From NCBI GenBank assembly GCA_030407085.1, contig CM059584.1, positions 88,586,001 through 88,650,000 of the forward strand: DNA of 64,000 bases, given 5' to 3'. Shown here one piece after another: positions 1 to 10,840 of this stretch (positions are counted from its first letter, which is position 1; each line of letters opens with the position of its first letter). A model generated the notes under the pieces. The model was given only the letters and a program-made list of their open reading frames with translations, was not told the DNA's origin and made no database searches. The position numbers and the translations under genes are program-made. The DNA comes from Trichopria drosophilae. Taxonomy: Eukaryota; Arthropoda; Insecta; Hymenoptera; Diapriidae.

Positions 1-936
1 GCCGAACTTAGGGGAACACATGTATTAGCTCTCAGCCAATCGCTATCGAGCTTGAGAGTATGCATTATCGCGACCGATCAATCACGGAAAGCGTATAACA
101 TCTATCAACTTTTTGATGTTTACGATTAAGAAAATGATTAATTTAAAAAATCTATGCTATAATTAATGATTAATTTAAATATGAAAAATATGAAAAAATA
201 TGCTAATAATTGAACTATTTTTTAATACGCATCAAATTACTTAATCGCAAAAGTCTTCCGTGTAATCATGTAAACATGCCTTACATGCTAGGTTAGGTTA
301 GGAAGACTGGTATGGTTTCGGACGTTTCGGAGTAGTTTGATGTTATGACATATCAGCCGATTCGGAAAAACTTATTTCACAACTTCACTACAATTAGATA
401 AGTTGCCAAGTGACGCATATTTATAATTTATTTAATATTTAAGATAATAATAGGATTCTTTGTAATTATAATTGTTTTTTTTTTCAGGATTATTCATGGA
501 TGCGTGAATTGCGTACTTTAGAAATCTGCTAAAGGGATGTTATTGACGACTGGTGAAAAAGGAACCGGAGGTATGTTCTTCAAATGATTAACCACTTTAT
601 ATTTAATTCCTCAACGTACGTAATATGTATTTTTAATTTAGCGGCTTAAATCAATAATAAGGAGACAGTCCTGTTCAGGACCGAAATAATTAAATTTGTC
701 CGATGCAAAACCCGAATTTGTCATCACTGATGCTAGAGATGCGGATACATATTATTGTATGCCAAATGAGAGAGGCTTTATATTTTAATCACAATAAGGA
801 TCGCTCAAATAATAACATACAGGTAATATTTTTAATTTAATTAAAATCCCTCTTTATTAAAAACTATTGATATATATAACTGATTAAAATTAACATAAAA
901 AATAAAATTTGTTGGCATCTCCCATATTCTTTTTCA

Positions 937-1753
937 TTATTCGGAATTGAGTAGATGCTCAAAATGAAGCCCGGCAGTAGCTGTGCAGTCCCCGAGCCTG
1001 TCATAGAACTCTCGTTCTGATCTTATTAATGCTTCGGCTGTTTATAGAGGTATCTCTCAATCCATCGGGTGTTTTGGCAAATGCACCTTTGCATAGTTCG
1101 TTCTTTATGTGATCCCACACAAAAAAAATCCAAAGGATTTAAATCCGGAGAACGAGCTGGCCACTTGATGGGTCCAAATCGTCCAATCTAGCGTCTCCGA
1201 AAACTGTTATGGATGTGTTGTGTAACGGATTGCGTACCATGAGGAGGTGCTCCGTTCTGCTGAAACCATATCGTTTCTTCTTCCTAAAACATGGTGACAT
1301 ACTTTAAAAATACAGTAATGGTCATGATTAATTTAATTGCATAATTATTTTCGTACGTACCGCTTGTTCTATTTCATGAAGAAATGGCGTTACAACGTGT
1401 TGCAGCAATTCAAGGTATAACTCTATGTTCAAATTATCCTCTATAAAAACTGGACACACAACCCTAGAGCCTACAATCCCTATGCACACATTTATTTTAA
1501 CTGGGTATTGCGCCTTTATTTGCTTTAATTCCCTTGGATTATCACGAGTCCGGCATCGGTAATTCTGTTTGTTAGGTGCAGATTTTGCGAAGAAAATACA
1601 TTCATCGCTAAAGCATGTCTTGTATACATGCAGCGGGTCACGATTTATGCAGATTGTTATAATCTCCGTAAATGACATTCGTTCTTGTGCATCTGCACAT
1701 GAAAGTTCTTGATGAGTGTGCACTTTGTAATGCACGTACCCGTGTTTCCTCAA
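937..1753 (-). pseudogene. Mariner-like DDE transposase, central and C-terminal part
   Basis: The product would be the cut-and-paste transposase of the palindromic element. Exon 1 (1753-1361) has the SDE motif of the first catalytic aspartate and a conserved NVCIGIVG/YLELLQ stretch. A 77-bp segment with GT and AG ends (1360-1284) looks like an intron in phase 0. Exon 2 (from 1283) gives FQQNGAPPH, then a WPARSPDLNPLDFF-type motif, and ends at the stop 937-939. In this family the second aspartate lies in FxQDGAPxH, and here it is N. A TAG interrupts the frame just before IGRFGPIKW, and small frameshifts follow. The N-terminal DNA-binding part is missing, so the copy is inactive. Confidence 0.7.
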
Positions 1754-1789
1754 AACAGCCCTTAACGATGCCTGCGACAGCTGAAATTA

Positions 1790-2111
1790 TCTCCTCATGG
1801 TACGCAATTCGTTACACAACACCTCCATAACAATTTTCCGAGACGCTAGATTGGACGGTTTGGACCCATCAAGTGGCCAACTCGTGGATTTAAAGTCTTT
1901 GGAGTTTTTTGTGTGGGGCCACATAAAGAACGAACAATACAAAGGTCCATTTGCCACAGCACGCGATGAATTGCGTGATAGGATAGCAGAAATTGCTACC
2001 TCTATATCACCCGAAGCATTAATAGAATCAGAACGAGAGTTCTATGACAGGCTCGGATACTGCACAGCTACAGCCGGGCTTGATTTTGAAGATCTACTCA
2101 ATTCCGAGTAA
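1790..2111 (+). pseudogene. Mariner-like transposase C-terminal fragment (right arm copy)
   Basis: This is the inverted duplicate of exon 2 of the minus-strand transposase. The open frame from 1797 runs to the stop at 2109-2111. It keeps the typical C-terminus: an LDGLDPSSGQ-like remnant of the RSPDLNPLD motif, FFVWGHIKNEQYK, a RDRIAEIATSISPEAL helix and a FYDRLGYC...FEDLL end. It starts abruptly inside the PPHGT region, where homology to the other arm begins, so no first or second catalytic residue is encoded. It is not a functional gene by itself; the in-frame ATG at 1797 is fortuitous. Confidence 0.65.
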
Positions 2112-2973
2112 TGAAAAAGAATATGGGTGATGCCAACGAATGTTGTTTTTATGTTGATTTTAATCAGTTATATATATATATATCAATAGTTTTTAATAAA
2201 GAGAGATTTTAATTAAATTAAAAATATTACCTGTATGTTATTATTTGAGCGATCCTTATTGTGATTAAAATATAAAGCCTCTCTCATTTGGCGTACAATA
2301 ATATGTACCCGCATCTATAGCATCAGTGATGACAGATTCGGGTTTTGCATCCGACAAATTTAATTGTTTCGGTCCTGAACAGGACTGTCCCCTTATTGTT
2401 GGTTTAAGCCGCTAAATTAAAAATACATATTGCGCACATTGAGCAATTAAATATAAAGCGGTTAATCATTTGAAGAACAAACCTCCGGTTCCTTTTTAAC
2501 CAGTCGTCAATAACATCCCTTTAGTAGATTTCTAAAGCATGTAATTGTTTCCACCTTCTCAACGAAATACATTTAAAATCCATAACTTTAATGTCTTCGT
2601 TAACAGCAGTCCAATTCACGCATCCTTTAATAATCTTGAAAAAAAAACAAATATAATTACAAAGAATCGTATTATTATCTTAAATATTAAATAAATTATA
2701 TATACCAGTCTTCCTAACCTATCCTAGCATGTAAGGCATGTTTACATGATTATACGGGAGACTTTTGCGATCAAGTAATTTGATGCGTATTAAGAAATAG
2801 TTCAAGTATTAGCATTTTTCATATTTAATGCATAGATTTTTTAAATTAATCATTTCCTTAATCGTAAACATCAAAAAGTTGATAGATGTTATACGCTTTC
2901 CGTGATTGATCGGTGGCGATAATGCATACTTTCAAGTTCGATAGCGATTGGCTGAGCGCTAATACATGTGTTC

Positions 2974-3558
2974 GTGTACAGGTGGGCGTATTTCTCATAC
3001 ATTCATAAAGTAGCAATAGCCCCCCCCCCCCCAGACCCACCCGCTAAGAAAAATCCTAAACTTCTGCTTTTTTCCTAAGCTACGATTCAGCGCAACGCCG
3101 TAAAATGGAAAATTAAAAACGTCATTTTTAGCGAGACGTTCCGCTAAACACCGTTAGCTCTATAATTTCACCGGGAACACAAAAAGTCCAGGTAAACACC
3201 ATTACATTACTTTTTAAGTCCCGCTAAACATCGATAGATGTAAATTTATATATGGTGCGTCCTTTGTCAACCAGAACTGAGTTCGGCCCAAAATTCATGT
3301 TGATGGATTTTGGTGATCTTGGGCTTAAAATGTTCGTTGTTGATTACTCTTTCAAAGCTCGTTGGGCCGAATCGGAATTTTCAAAATTTCAGACCAATAT
3401 GGCGGCTTGAAACCAGAAAAAACGAGAGTGTGGATATAAAAGCTTCTTAAAGAAAAATTCCGTCTAAATAAACTGTTTTTGGGCGCAAATCATCAACAAA
3501 TAACGTACTTGAAAAGTTAGCAACATATTATTTATAGATTAATATCTATTTCATTGCC
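2974..3558. other. Non-coding flank with poly-C tract
   Basis: A run of 12 C residues lies near 3020. The rest is AT-rich sequence with no credible reading frame. The part from about 3250 probably belongs to the 5' non-coding region of the downstream transposase-like element, but I found no terminal repeat to prove it. Confidence 0.4.
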
Positions 3559-5014
3559 ATGGCACAGTCTTCTGCATTAGTACAACAGGATAGATGTTGT
3601 AATCCCTTTGACAAAGAAGGGCATAGAGGAAAAGATCTGCGGCGGATTTCAATCTCATTCTTATCTAAGTATCCTGATATTTCTGAAAAATCTATGATTT
3701 GTTTAAGTTGTAGAAGAGAGAGCTATGAGGATTCCTTAAATTCATCAAATATTTCGATGGATAAAGAAGTCGCAGGATCTCAGGGAGATGAAGGACCTCA
3801 TTCAGCTAAAAAAATCGATGATAAATTGGAACGATTGATGGATGGACTGAAAAAAAAAGCTTTTCACTCTTACAGAAAGCGATCCACTAAGAATCTCCAT
3901 TTCGACAATTTTATCTGGTTGTTTTTCTTTACGGGATGTTATGAGGGAGTTTATTATCTCTATAAGAATGGCTAAAAAAGCTAGGGATTTGAAGAACCAA
4001 TCTGGTATTTTAGCAACTCCTGATCCAAAAATGGGTACAACGTTATTTGCCATTACGTTATTTTATGCCAAACAAGAAAGATGTAATGAAAATTAAAGAA
4101 GATGATAAGATAATACCTGTACCGAAAAGATTGCTCTTATTGCACGTAAAGATTTTATATAGGAATTTGACTCAAGAACAACAAGAAATACCGATAAGCT
4201 TTAGTAAGTTTACAGAGCTGCGGCCTATATGATAATTGAGCTGGAGCCCGAGGAACACACAGCGTGTGTCTGTGTAACACATCAGAATTTTAAGGCAATG
4301 TTTCATGCTTCTAATTTGAATAAATTAACACAAGAATCGCACTATCAATTGCAAGATTATGCAGATTGCATCAAATCTTTTCTTTGCAGAAATTCGAAAC
4401 CCGGTTGTTATTTAGGGACCTGCAAGAAATGCCCAAAACTTTCAGGTTTCGAAGACTTCATCACGTCTGTCCTGCTTGATAATGATATTGAAAATATAAT
4501 TTATAGCGCTTGGCAGACAGTCGGCAAGTGCACATTAAAAAAAGGATTCCCTGAGTATACACGATTTCATCCCGGAACTATTTCAGAGCTTAAAGAAACT
4601 GATTCCACATCATTTCATCTCCAAAAATCAATCACAATTAATAAAAGATTTACAAACAGATTTAAAACCACATGAGGGTATTTTGAAGATAAACTATACC
4701 GAGAAGTACGCATATGTAGCTCAAAACGCTGCCCAACAATTTCACTACCACAATGACCAGTGTAGTCTGCACGTTGCTGTTCTCTACTGCAGAGAAGGTC
4801 AAGAAGTAAAATACAGCAGCTTTGTATTGCTCTCTGAATGCACAGCTCACGACACAACAGCTGTCTATTTATCACAAACACATTTGATTCCTGCTATTCG
4901 AAAAAATTTACCAAAATTAACGAAACTTTTCTATGTGACGGACGGAGCGGTCCAGCACTTTAAAAATCGGTACCAAATCATTAACTTAGTTTTCCATGAA
5001 GATGACTTTTCTCT
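3559..5014 (+). pseudogene. cc8k15.2-like arthropod transposase-like gene, 5' part
   Basis: This belongs to a widespread, poorly named arthropod protein family found in multicopy, TE-like settings. Its biochemical function is unproven. The start ATG at 3559 gives the family N-terminus (CCNPFDKEGHRGKDLRRIS, then a CLSCRRE pair). After frameshifts near 3990-4050 the frame continues with KRLLLLHVKILY and ISFSKFTELRP (4047-4229). From 4229 come the HTACVCVTHQNF and CYLGTCKKCPKL motifs, and from 4683 EKYAYVAQNAAQQFHYHNDQ and YVTDGAVQHFKNR, which include candidate acidic catalytic residues. The frame is cut at 5014 by the LTR insertion and resumes at 8460. At least three frameshifts or stops make it a pseudogene. 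Confidence 0.7.
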
Positions 5015-5799
5015 TGTGACCCCCCAAAAACATAACCCCAAAATTTCTCCACCGTCGTCACCGCTCGCAACCGCCCGCAACCGAAAAACAAAACCAACCT
5101 AATCCCTGGGGTCACAAAACCCTACGACGCGCAAGATGTTAATAAGGGCGCCAGGCATGCCGAAGCATACCGAATTTATAGGCGCGCTGCAAGGTGATGG
5201 TATGCTCAGCCCCGAGATCCCTTCGGCACGGGAGAGGGCGGTATTCGCAGGCGCAGTCAAAACTCGAAACCGAAACTCGACGATAGAAACTAGCGGTCAC
5301 GAACAGCGAGGACGGGTTAACCTCAAGACCGAACCCCACACGATCGTCACGATACCGAAACGCGAATTCAATATTATTTACCTGACGTCAGAACGAAGCG
5401 AAACCGAATTTCCCCGACCAAAAATTTTGGGTTGCCCCGTAGGGGCCGGGAGCCATTCGGACAAAATTCAATACAAAAAATCGCGCCACACCTCCACAGC
5501 GGGTGTCCGTAGCTATCATTGTTATGAGCATATCGGTGCCAAAGAAATAAATTAATCTCGCGGTTGCACACAGTGCCGGTAACCAAGATTTCCACATTAT
5601 CCACGATCGACACTAGCTTCGACTACGTAGGCCAGCGCCGCTTGATCCGAACACTTCCGAACGCGGGTACGGCTATTTCCGCGAAACGAAATACGCCACG
5701 AGGCCAGGACTTGCACCACGATGTCATTTATCGTTTGAATAAATTCCAAGGTAAGACGTATCGTATTTTAATAAACGCGTGAGAGATTGCAAGATTAGG

Positions 5800-6440
5800 A
5801 GTGCTCTCCTTGAATATTTTCAAGGACGATAGCCGTGAAGAAATCTCTTTTGAATTTTAGGTTAAACCCTTCGAAATCTCTTCGAAGGCGGTATCCGCTG
5901 GACGAGTTATTTAAGCTCTACAACATTTTAATTATCTCCTTGATCCCTGTCAAGGACGATAGCCGTAAAAGGTTTTCTTTAAGGTTAATGAAACCCTTTG
6001 AATAAGATTCAAAGGCGATATCCAGTTTAATGATGATTTAAACATTAAGAAAAGTTTATTGTCTCCATGACCAAGGTCAAGGACGATAGCCGTAATTAGG
6101 TTTTATTTAAAGTTAATTAAACCCTTTGAATAAGTTTCAAAGGCGATATCCAGTTTAAGACTTATTTAAGTGTTAAGAAAAGTTTAGAGTCTCCTTGACC
6201 AAAGTCAAAGACGATAGCCGCAACAAGGTTTTCGTTAAAGTTAATTAAACCCTTTGAATAAGATTCAAAGGCGATATCCATTTTAAGAATTATTTAAATG
6301 TTAAGAAAAGTTTAGAGTCTCCTTGACCAAAGTCAAAGACGATAGCCGCAATTAGGTTTTATTTAAAGTTAATTAAACCCTTTGAATACAATTCAAAGGC
6401 GATATCCATTTTAAGAGTTATTTAAGTGTTACGGAATTTT
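5800..6440. repeat. Tandem array, about 128-bp unit, 5 copies
   Basis: The marker GACGATAGCCG recurs at about 5825, 5955, 6083, 6211 and 6339, a spacing of 127-130 bp. Each unit also contains a second element, CAAAGGCGATATCC, preceded by CCCTTTGAATAA, so a unit holds two small inverted stem-like motifs (CCTTGA...TCAAGG and CCTTTGAA...TTCAAAGG). Confidence 0.85.
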
Positions 6441-6624
6441 CACTTTCCTTGGAACTTTTTCAACCCGGGCGACACGGAACAAAGAAATTATTATTTTGAT
6501 TTTACCGCGTGGTGCCAGCCTACCGCGCACGAACTTGGGTGTTGAAACGCGTTAGCCGAACAAAGGACGAAACCCGCACTACGTCCAAAATTACCTTTTC
6601 GCCGCGATGCTTCCAGGATAACGA

Positions 6625-6890
6625 GACCCGACATTTTAATTTTAACCGAAACGACCGGAACCGAAAGATTTTTAAGCAAAAAAAAAAGACGAAATGAAAG
6701 CACGAGTGATCCGGGGCACTTTAATTTTAACCGAAACGACCGGAACCGAAAGATTTTTAAGCAAAAAAAAAGACGAAACGAAAGCACGAGTGATCCGCGG
6801 CACTTTAATTTTAACCGAAACGACCGGAACCGAAAGTTTTAAAGAAAAAAAAAACAAGAAACGAAACGAACGCACGAGTGACCCGCGGCA
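6625..6890. repeat. Tandem array, about 87-bp unit, 3 copies
   Basis: The segment TTTTAACCGAAACGACCGGA recurs three times (near 6640, 6727 and 6813). Each copy is followed by an A-rich run and a stretch carrying GCACGAGTGA. The purine-rich units create spurious open frames on both strands. Confidence 0.8.
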
Positions 6891-7764
6891 CTTCACTCAA
6901 GAACGCGAGCGAGGAACTCACGAACGAATCCCGGAAGGCGATTGCAAGAACGACAAGAATTAAGATAAAAAAAAAGGATCGATTTGCCTTCCGGAACTCG
7001 TGTTACCTTTTCACCAAGCGACGCTCACCTTCCACAGCCCAGGTAGTCCTTCCGCTGCTGCTGCCAGAACGAGAATGGCCGAGGCTCGTCGCCGCCTTGC
7101 CAGCGCGCGGTCCTCGCCGCCCGCCGGTACCAGAGACGGAGCGCGCTGATTCGCTCCCGCGGTACCGCGTGACAACCACGGCTTTCACCGCGGCGTCTCT
7201 TCCCCTTTTCCACCGATTCCCCTCACGCCTTCTGGAACCTTCTAGAGACTTCCAGAAGCGGTAGCGGTAAACATCCATTGTCTCGATACCTCTATCAAAA
7301 CAACGGATGCCTTTGTTTATTCCGTAACCATCATAACAAAGCGACGAGAACCTTTCTAATCGGGCTCTTTATGTTCAATTATTAACGAGAATTTCAAAAC
7401 AATAAACGATATAATATTATCCGCGATGCAAAATATAATCTGTTTTCGAAATTATCAAAATATCGAGAACATTCTACGAAATTAATATTCTAAAATGATG
7501 TGAAAAATGCCCAAGTATGCGTACTATGTTTTATAATTACTCAAATCCGCTACTACACGATATTCAAACAGATTAAACAATGCAAAAGAAAAGCATTTTT
7601 AAAATTTTCTTTTCAGTCTCGGATGAAAACCAAGACGAATTTATACGAAGCATGATGTAATCTCCCCTTTTTCCTAAACTTTGTGTTAAATAATTACTGG
7701 CCACATCCTTTAGGCCGAGATCGACTAACTATGCACTTGCTCAAACTAAAAACTATCTAATTAA

Positions 7765-8055
7765 CTAACCTTAATCACTAGCTACGCAGTATCTTCTTTC
7801 AATACATTGGCGCCTGTGCTAGTTTCCTAATGCCTTACTAACTAAACTTACTCACTAGCTACGCAGTATCTTCTTTCAATACATTGGCGCCTGTGTTAGT
7901 TTACTAATAACTTACTAACTAAACTTAATCACTAGCTACGCAGTATCTTCTTTCAATACATTGGCGCCTGTGCTAGTTTACTAATAACTTACTAACTAAA
8001 CTTAATCACTAGCTACGCAGTATCTTCTTTCAATACATTGGCGCCTATGCTATTT
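7765..8055. repeat. Tandem array, about 77-bp unit, 4 copies
   Basis: Four near-identical units contain CACTAGCTACGCAGTATC followed by TTCAATACATTGGCGCCTG. Copies 2 to 4 differ by only a few bases, so this array expanded or homogenised recently relative to the element. Confidence 0.85.
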
Positions 8056-8061
8056 AACGCA

Positions 8062-8390
8062 ATGCAAGGTGATTCCAAAAATTAGCGCCACTACAGCAGT
8101 CCCCCTATAAAAATCACCCTTGCCCCGGATTGAGCCTCCCGGCAAGACAAAGTCTGTAATTATTTAAACCGGTAGTTTATTTCCGGGAGCCAAAACTACT
8201 CCTAAAAATTAGCGCCACGATCGGCTGTCCCCCCTCTTATGGTGTAGTATCAGCTCCACGGTTTGGAGCCACATCCTCAAAATTAGCGCCATCACGACAG
8301 TCCCCCCATTTACCCAGCGGATATGACCCCCGCGACTGCAGTACTAGAAAAATATTAGCGCCTCTATCGGCAGTCCCCCCTATTATTAGC
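8062..8390. repeat. Degenerate array of ATTAGCGCC...CAGTCCCCC units
   Basis: ATTAGCGCC followed within about 20 bp by a CAGTCCCCC or CTGTCCCCC tract recurs at about 8080, 8206, 8281 and 8356. Spacing is uneven (75-126 bp). This is the fourth array in the same insertion and shares the GGCGCC/AGCGCC theme of the preceding one. Confidence 0.65.
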
Positions 8391-8455
8391 ACTGCAGCAT
8401 CCCAACGAGTTGGTTCTCGCTCATAACTGCAGCTGTAACGTGTTGCCACGTTACA

Positions 8456-8603
8456 CTCTTAAGGCAGATTGGCATTGTAATGCTACAGCTAATGGCAAGG
8501 GGACTTGTGACGGAGTAGGGACAACGATAAAAAGTCAGGCAACAAATGCTAGTTTACAGGACAAAGGGAATGAAGCTATTCTAAATTCTTCTCGACTTTT
8601 TAA
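8456..8603 (+). pseudogene. cc8k15.2-like gene, middle fragment
   Basis: This is the continuation of the transposase-like gene after the LTR insertion. It encodes KADWHCNATANGKGTCDGVG, the family's most conserved segment (normally EWHC/F-A-T-x-HGKGxCDGxG), followed by ASLQDKGNEAILNSSRLF. The frame runs directly into the TTAA at 8600-8603, where the piggyBac-type MITE begins. Confidence 0.75.
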
Positions 8604-9433
8604 CCCATTAACGTCAAGTAGGACACTTTTTTCAAAAATTCAAAAAATCGAAATTTTTAAAAAAGTCGTCCAAAAAATCTGAAAAAATTTGAGAGTATTC
8701 ATTGACCAATTCGAAGACATTTTTGTTGTGAGGAAATTTTTTCTGAAGTCTACATTTTTCAAGAAAAAAAATTACTAGTCTTGAAATCTAGAAAAGTTTA
8801 ATAATTTTTTTTCTTGACAACTGTAGACTTTAGAAAAAAAATTTCCTTAGAACAAAAATGTCTTCGAATTGCTCAAAGAATACTCTCAAATTTTTTCAGA
8901 TTTTTTGGACGACTTTTTTAAAAATTTTCGAAAAATAAAAAATGTTAATAATATATTCTGGAAAAATTTGAGAGGATTTTTTGACTCATTCTAAAACGTA
9001 TTTATTCATAGAACATTTTTTCTGAAGTCTACAGTTTTCAAGAAAAACTATTGTTAAGTTCTAATTAGAAATTTGTCATTGGAGTCGCCATTTTGTGGTC
9101 ACCATGTTAGTTTTTGAATATTAAAAAAATGTATCTTAATACTATAACTATTGGGTCCACGATTAATGAAGAAATTTTCTGACGACAAATATTCTTTCGA
9201 TGAGAAAAGAATGTTTTATAAAAAAGACCACTCGATTTTTCGCGTTATTTTGATATTTAAATCGCCATATTTAATTTTCAAATCAAGATAGCTCAATTTT
9301 GACAACAGCATTGCAAAGAGCGACCTCGAAAATAGTAAGACATGTACCTTTCAATTTATTTGAACTTGGATTTTCATATGAAATTCTTTATTGAAATTGA
9401 ACCGAAAAAAGTGTCCTTCTTGACGTTAATGGG
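8604..9433. mobile_element. piggyBac-type MITE, 830 bp, TTAA target duplication
   Basis: The element starts CCCATTAACGTCAAG and ends with its inverted complement, giving terminal inverted repeats of about 30 bp. TTAA sits immediately outside both ends (8600-8603 and 9434-9437), as piggyBac transposases produce. There is no coding capacity. The first half is itself an imperfect palindrome (about 8640-8935) in which TTTTTCAGATTTTTTGGACG and its complement flank a centre near 8790. Removing the element and one TTAA restores the host gene frame. Confidence 0.85.
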
Positions 9434-9600
9434 TTAAGTGGGCTATAAATAAATTTCCTAAGAGCACATTTTTTTACTATAGTAAGCAAGACTGCGATAG
9501 AATATCCAGAAAACTGGCAAAAAGATTTTTTCAGGCACCACCAGTACCACTAATTTCGGAAGCTCATGCATTCAAGGTCAAAAGTCAAGGTTTTTATCAA
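9434..9600 (+). pseudogene. cc8k15.2-like gene, 3' fragment
   Basis: Joined to the previous fragment at TTAA, the frame continues through KWAINKFPKSTFF, DRISRKLAKRF, and QAPPVPLISEAHAFKV. This matches the family's C-terminal pattern, in which a KRF-x-AP-x-VP-x-I-x-x-AH-x-F motif precedes the end. The frame closes shortly after 9590, and an A-rich tract follows to about 9720, where the gypsy fragment begins. Confidence 0.7.
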
Positions 9601-9725
9601 AAATAAATTATTTTTAATTATAAACCCAAGGATAATTAAAACAGAAAGATTTTCATAAAACCAAAAAAATAAATAAATAAATAAAAACAAAAAAAAGTAA
9701 AAAATAAAAAAAAGTAAGGCGGGCT

Positions 9726-10792
9726 TCATTCGCATGAAGACGGTCTCAACCCTGTGAAACAACAACTAGCGGAGCTAATCGGATGTTCACCGACGTCGAG
9801 TTCTTGAGTAAGCACGGCGCCGATCGCGAAGTCACTCGCATCCGTCTGGATCTTGAACGGGAGACTGAAATCGGGACGGGCTAAAACGGGAGTACGGGTC
9901 ACCGAGTTTCTCAGTGACTCAAAGGCTTCCTGCTGGTCAGCTGCCCAGGACCACGGAGTTCCTTTAGTCAAGAGTTTCGTGAGGGGGACGCGATCTCGAG
10001 AAAAATCCGGGAGGAAACGAGAATACCAACCCACCATTCCCAAAAAGCGTCGTAGCTGTTTCAGATTGGTGGGGGTGGAAACTTCGGGATGGGAGCGATC
10101 TTTTCTGGATCGGTGATCAAACCGTTCTGGGTATGTACGAACCCGGGGTACTTAACCTCACTCCGGAAGAACTCGCTCTTTTCCGGGTTTAATTCTAACC
10201 CGGCTTCCTTGAGACCGGACAACACGAGCTCCAGATACCGGAAGTGGTCCTCCTCATTGTCCATGGCGATAATAATATCGTCCAGATAGGCGAACACGTG
10301 AGGTTCTCACGCCGGATCGATGAGGCGGTTCACTAACTTTTGAAAGATGGCAGGGGCATTGGTGAGTCCGAAGGGCATACGGCGGAATTGAAATAAACCG
10401 CGACCTGGGACTGCAAACGCGGTAACAGGCCGGCTGTTCGGGGCTACCGGCACCTGAAAATAGGCTTGACTGAGGTCGAGGGTCGTTATGTAACAAGCCC
10501 GACTCAGACTAGCTAGAATCCTATCCATAGAGGGGAGAGGGTATGCGTCTTTATGTGTGATTTTATTCACGTCACGGAAGTCAACGCAAAAACGGAAAGT
10601 GCCGTTCGAATTCCGGACGATCACGGGGTTCCTCATCCATGGGCTCTCGGCTCGCTCAATGACACCATCGCGAAGCATTTTGTCGGCAGCATCCTGTACG
10701 ACCTTGAGCATGGTGGGCGATAGCATACGGGATTTTTGGCGAATTGAGGGATGACCTTGCACATCAATGTGATGCTGGGTCAAACGGGTCAT
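9726..10792 (-). pseudogene. Ty3/gypsy pol: reverse transcriptase and RNase H start
   Basis: The reverse transcriptase of an LTR retrotransposon is read on the minus strand in three open pieces. 10792-10307 carries the N-terminal fingers and palm (MLRDGVIERAESPW, FCVDFRDVNK, YPLPSMDRIL, DLSQAYFQV, RMPFGLTNAPAIFQ). 10297-10061 carries the catalytic AYLDD box. 10043-9726 carries the thumb/connection (FLGMVGWYSRFLPDFS) and the first RNase H aspartate (QTDASDFAIGAVL). At least two frame changes separate the pieces. The element stops at about 9726, so most of RNase H, the integrase and the 3' LTR are missing. Confidence 0.85.
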
Positions 10793-10840
10793 ACCGAGAG
10801 TTGGTGGAGCTTCCGAGGGGTAAAAACGCGCAAGAATTCG

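Larger units (their letters stand above)
17..2973. mobile_element. Palindromic mariner-type DNA transposon
   Basis: Two arms are inverted copies of one another: about 17-1252 on the left and 1790-2973 on the right. They surround a unique centre of about 540 bp. Each arm carries the C-terminal third of a DDE transposase plus about 900 bp of non-coding 3' sequence, and the outer ends stop matching near 17 and 2973. The centre belongs to the minus-strand copy only. The left arm has an extra block of about 110 bp near 314-420, and the right arm an extra block near 2538-2610, so the arms have diverged by indels. The simplest reading is a head-to-head rearrangement or fold-back derivative of one element family. 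I could not identify a TA target duplication at the outer ends. Confidence 0.75.
5015..8455. mobile_element. Coding-free 3.4-kb LTR-type element with CTCT target duplication
   Basis: The element begins TGTGAC and ends GTTACA, the TG...CA ends typical of LTR elements. It is flanked by CTCT at 5011-5014 and 8456-8459. Removing it together with one CTCT copy restores the host frame exactly (the codons read D-F-S-L-K-A-D-W). No reverse transcriptase, integrase or gag is visible in either strand. The interior instead holds four different tandem arrays and GC-rich stretches. It could be a very long solo LTR or a large non-autonomous derivative; I see no second LTR copy inside. The insertion boundaries are strong, but the class assignment is inferred from the ends. 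Confidence 0.65.

Noticed and set aside
6878..7264. A 128-codon Arg/Pro-rich frame
   Set aside because: It lies inside the LTR-type insertion and overlaps a tandem array; opposite-strand frames of equal length exist, as expected from GC-rich low-complexity sequence.
5015..8455. A DNA transposon rather than an LTR element
   Set aside because: The ends form only a six-base imperfect inverted repeat of the TG...CA kind, with a 4-bp duplication. That fits LTR-type integration better, although the lack of coding sequence keeps this open.
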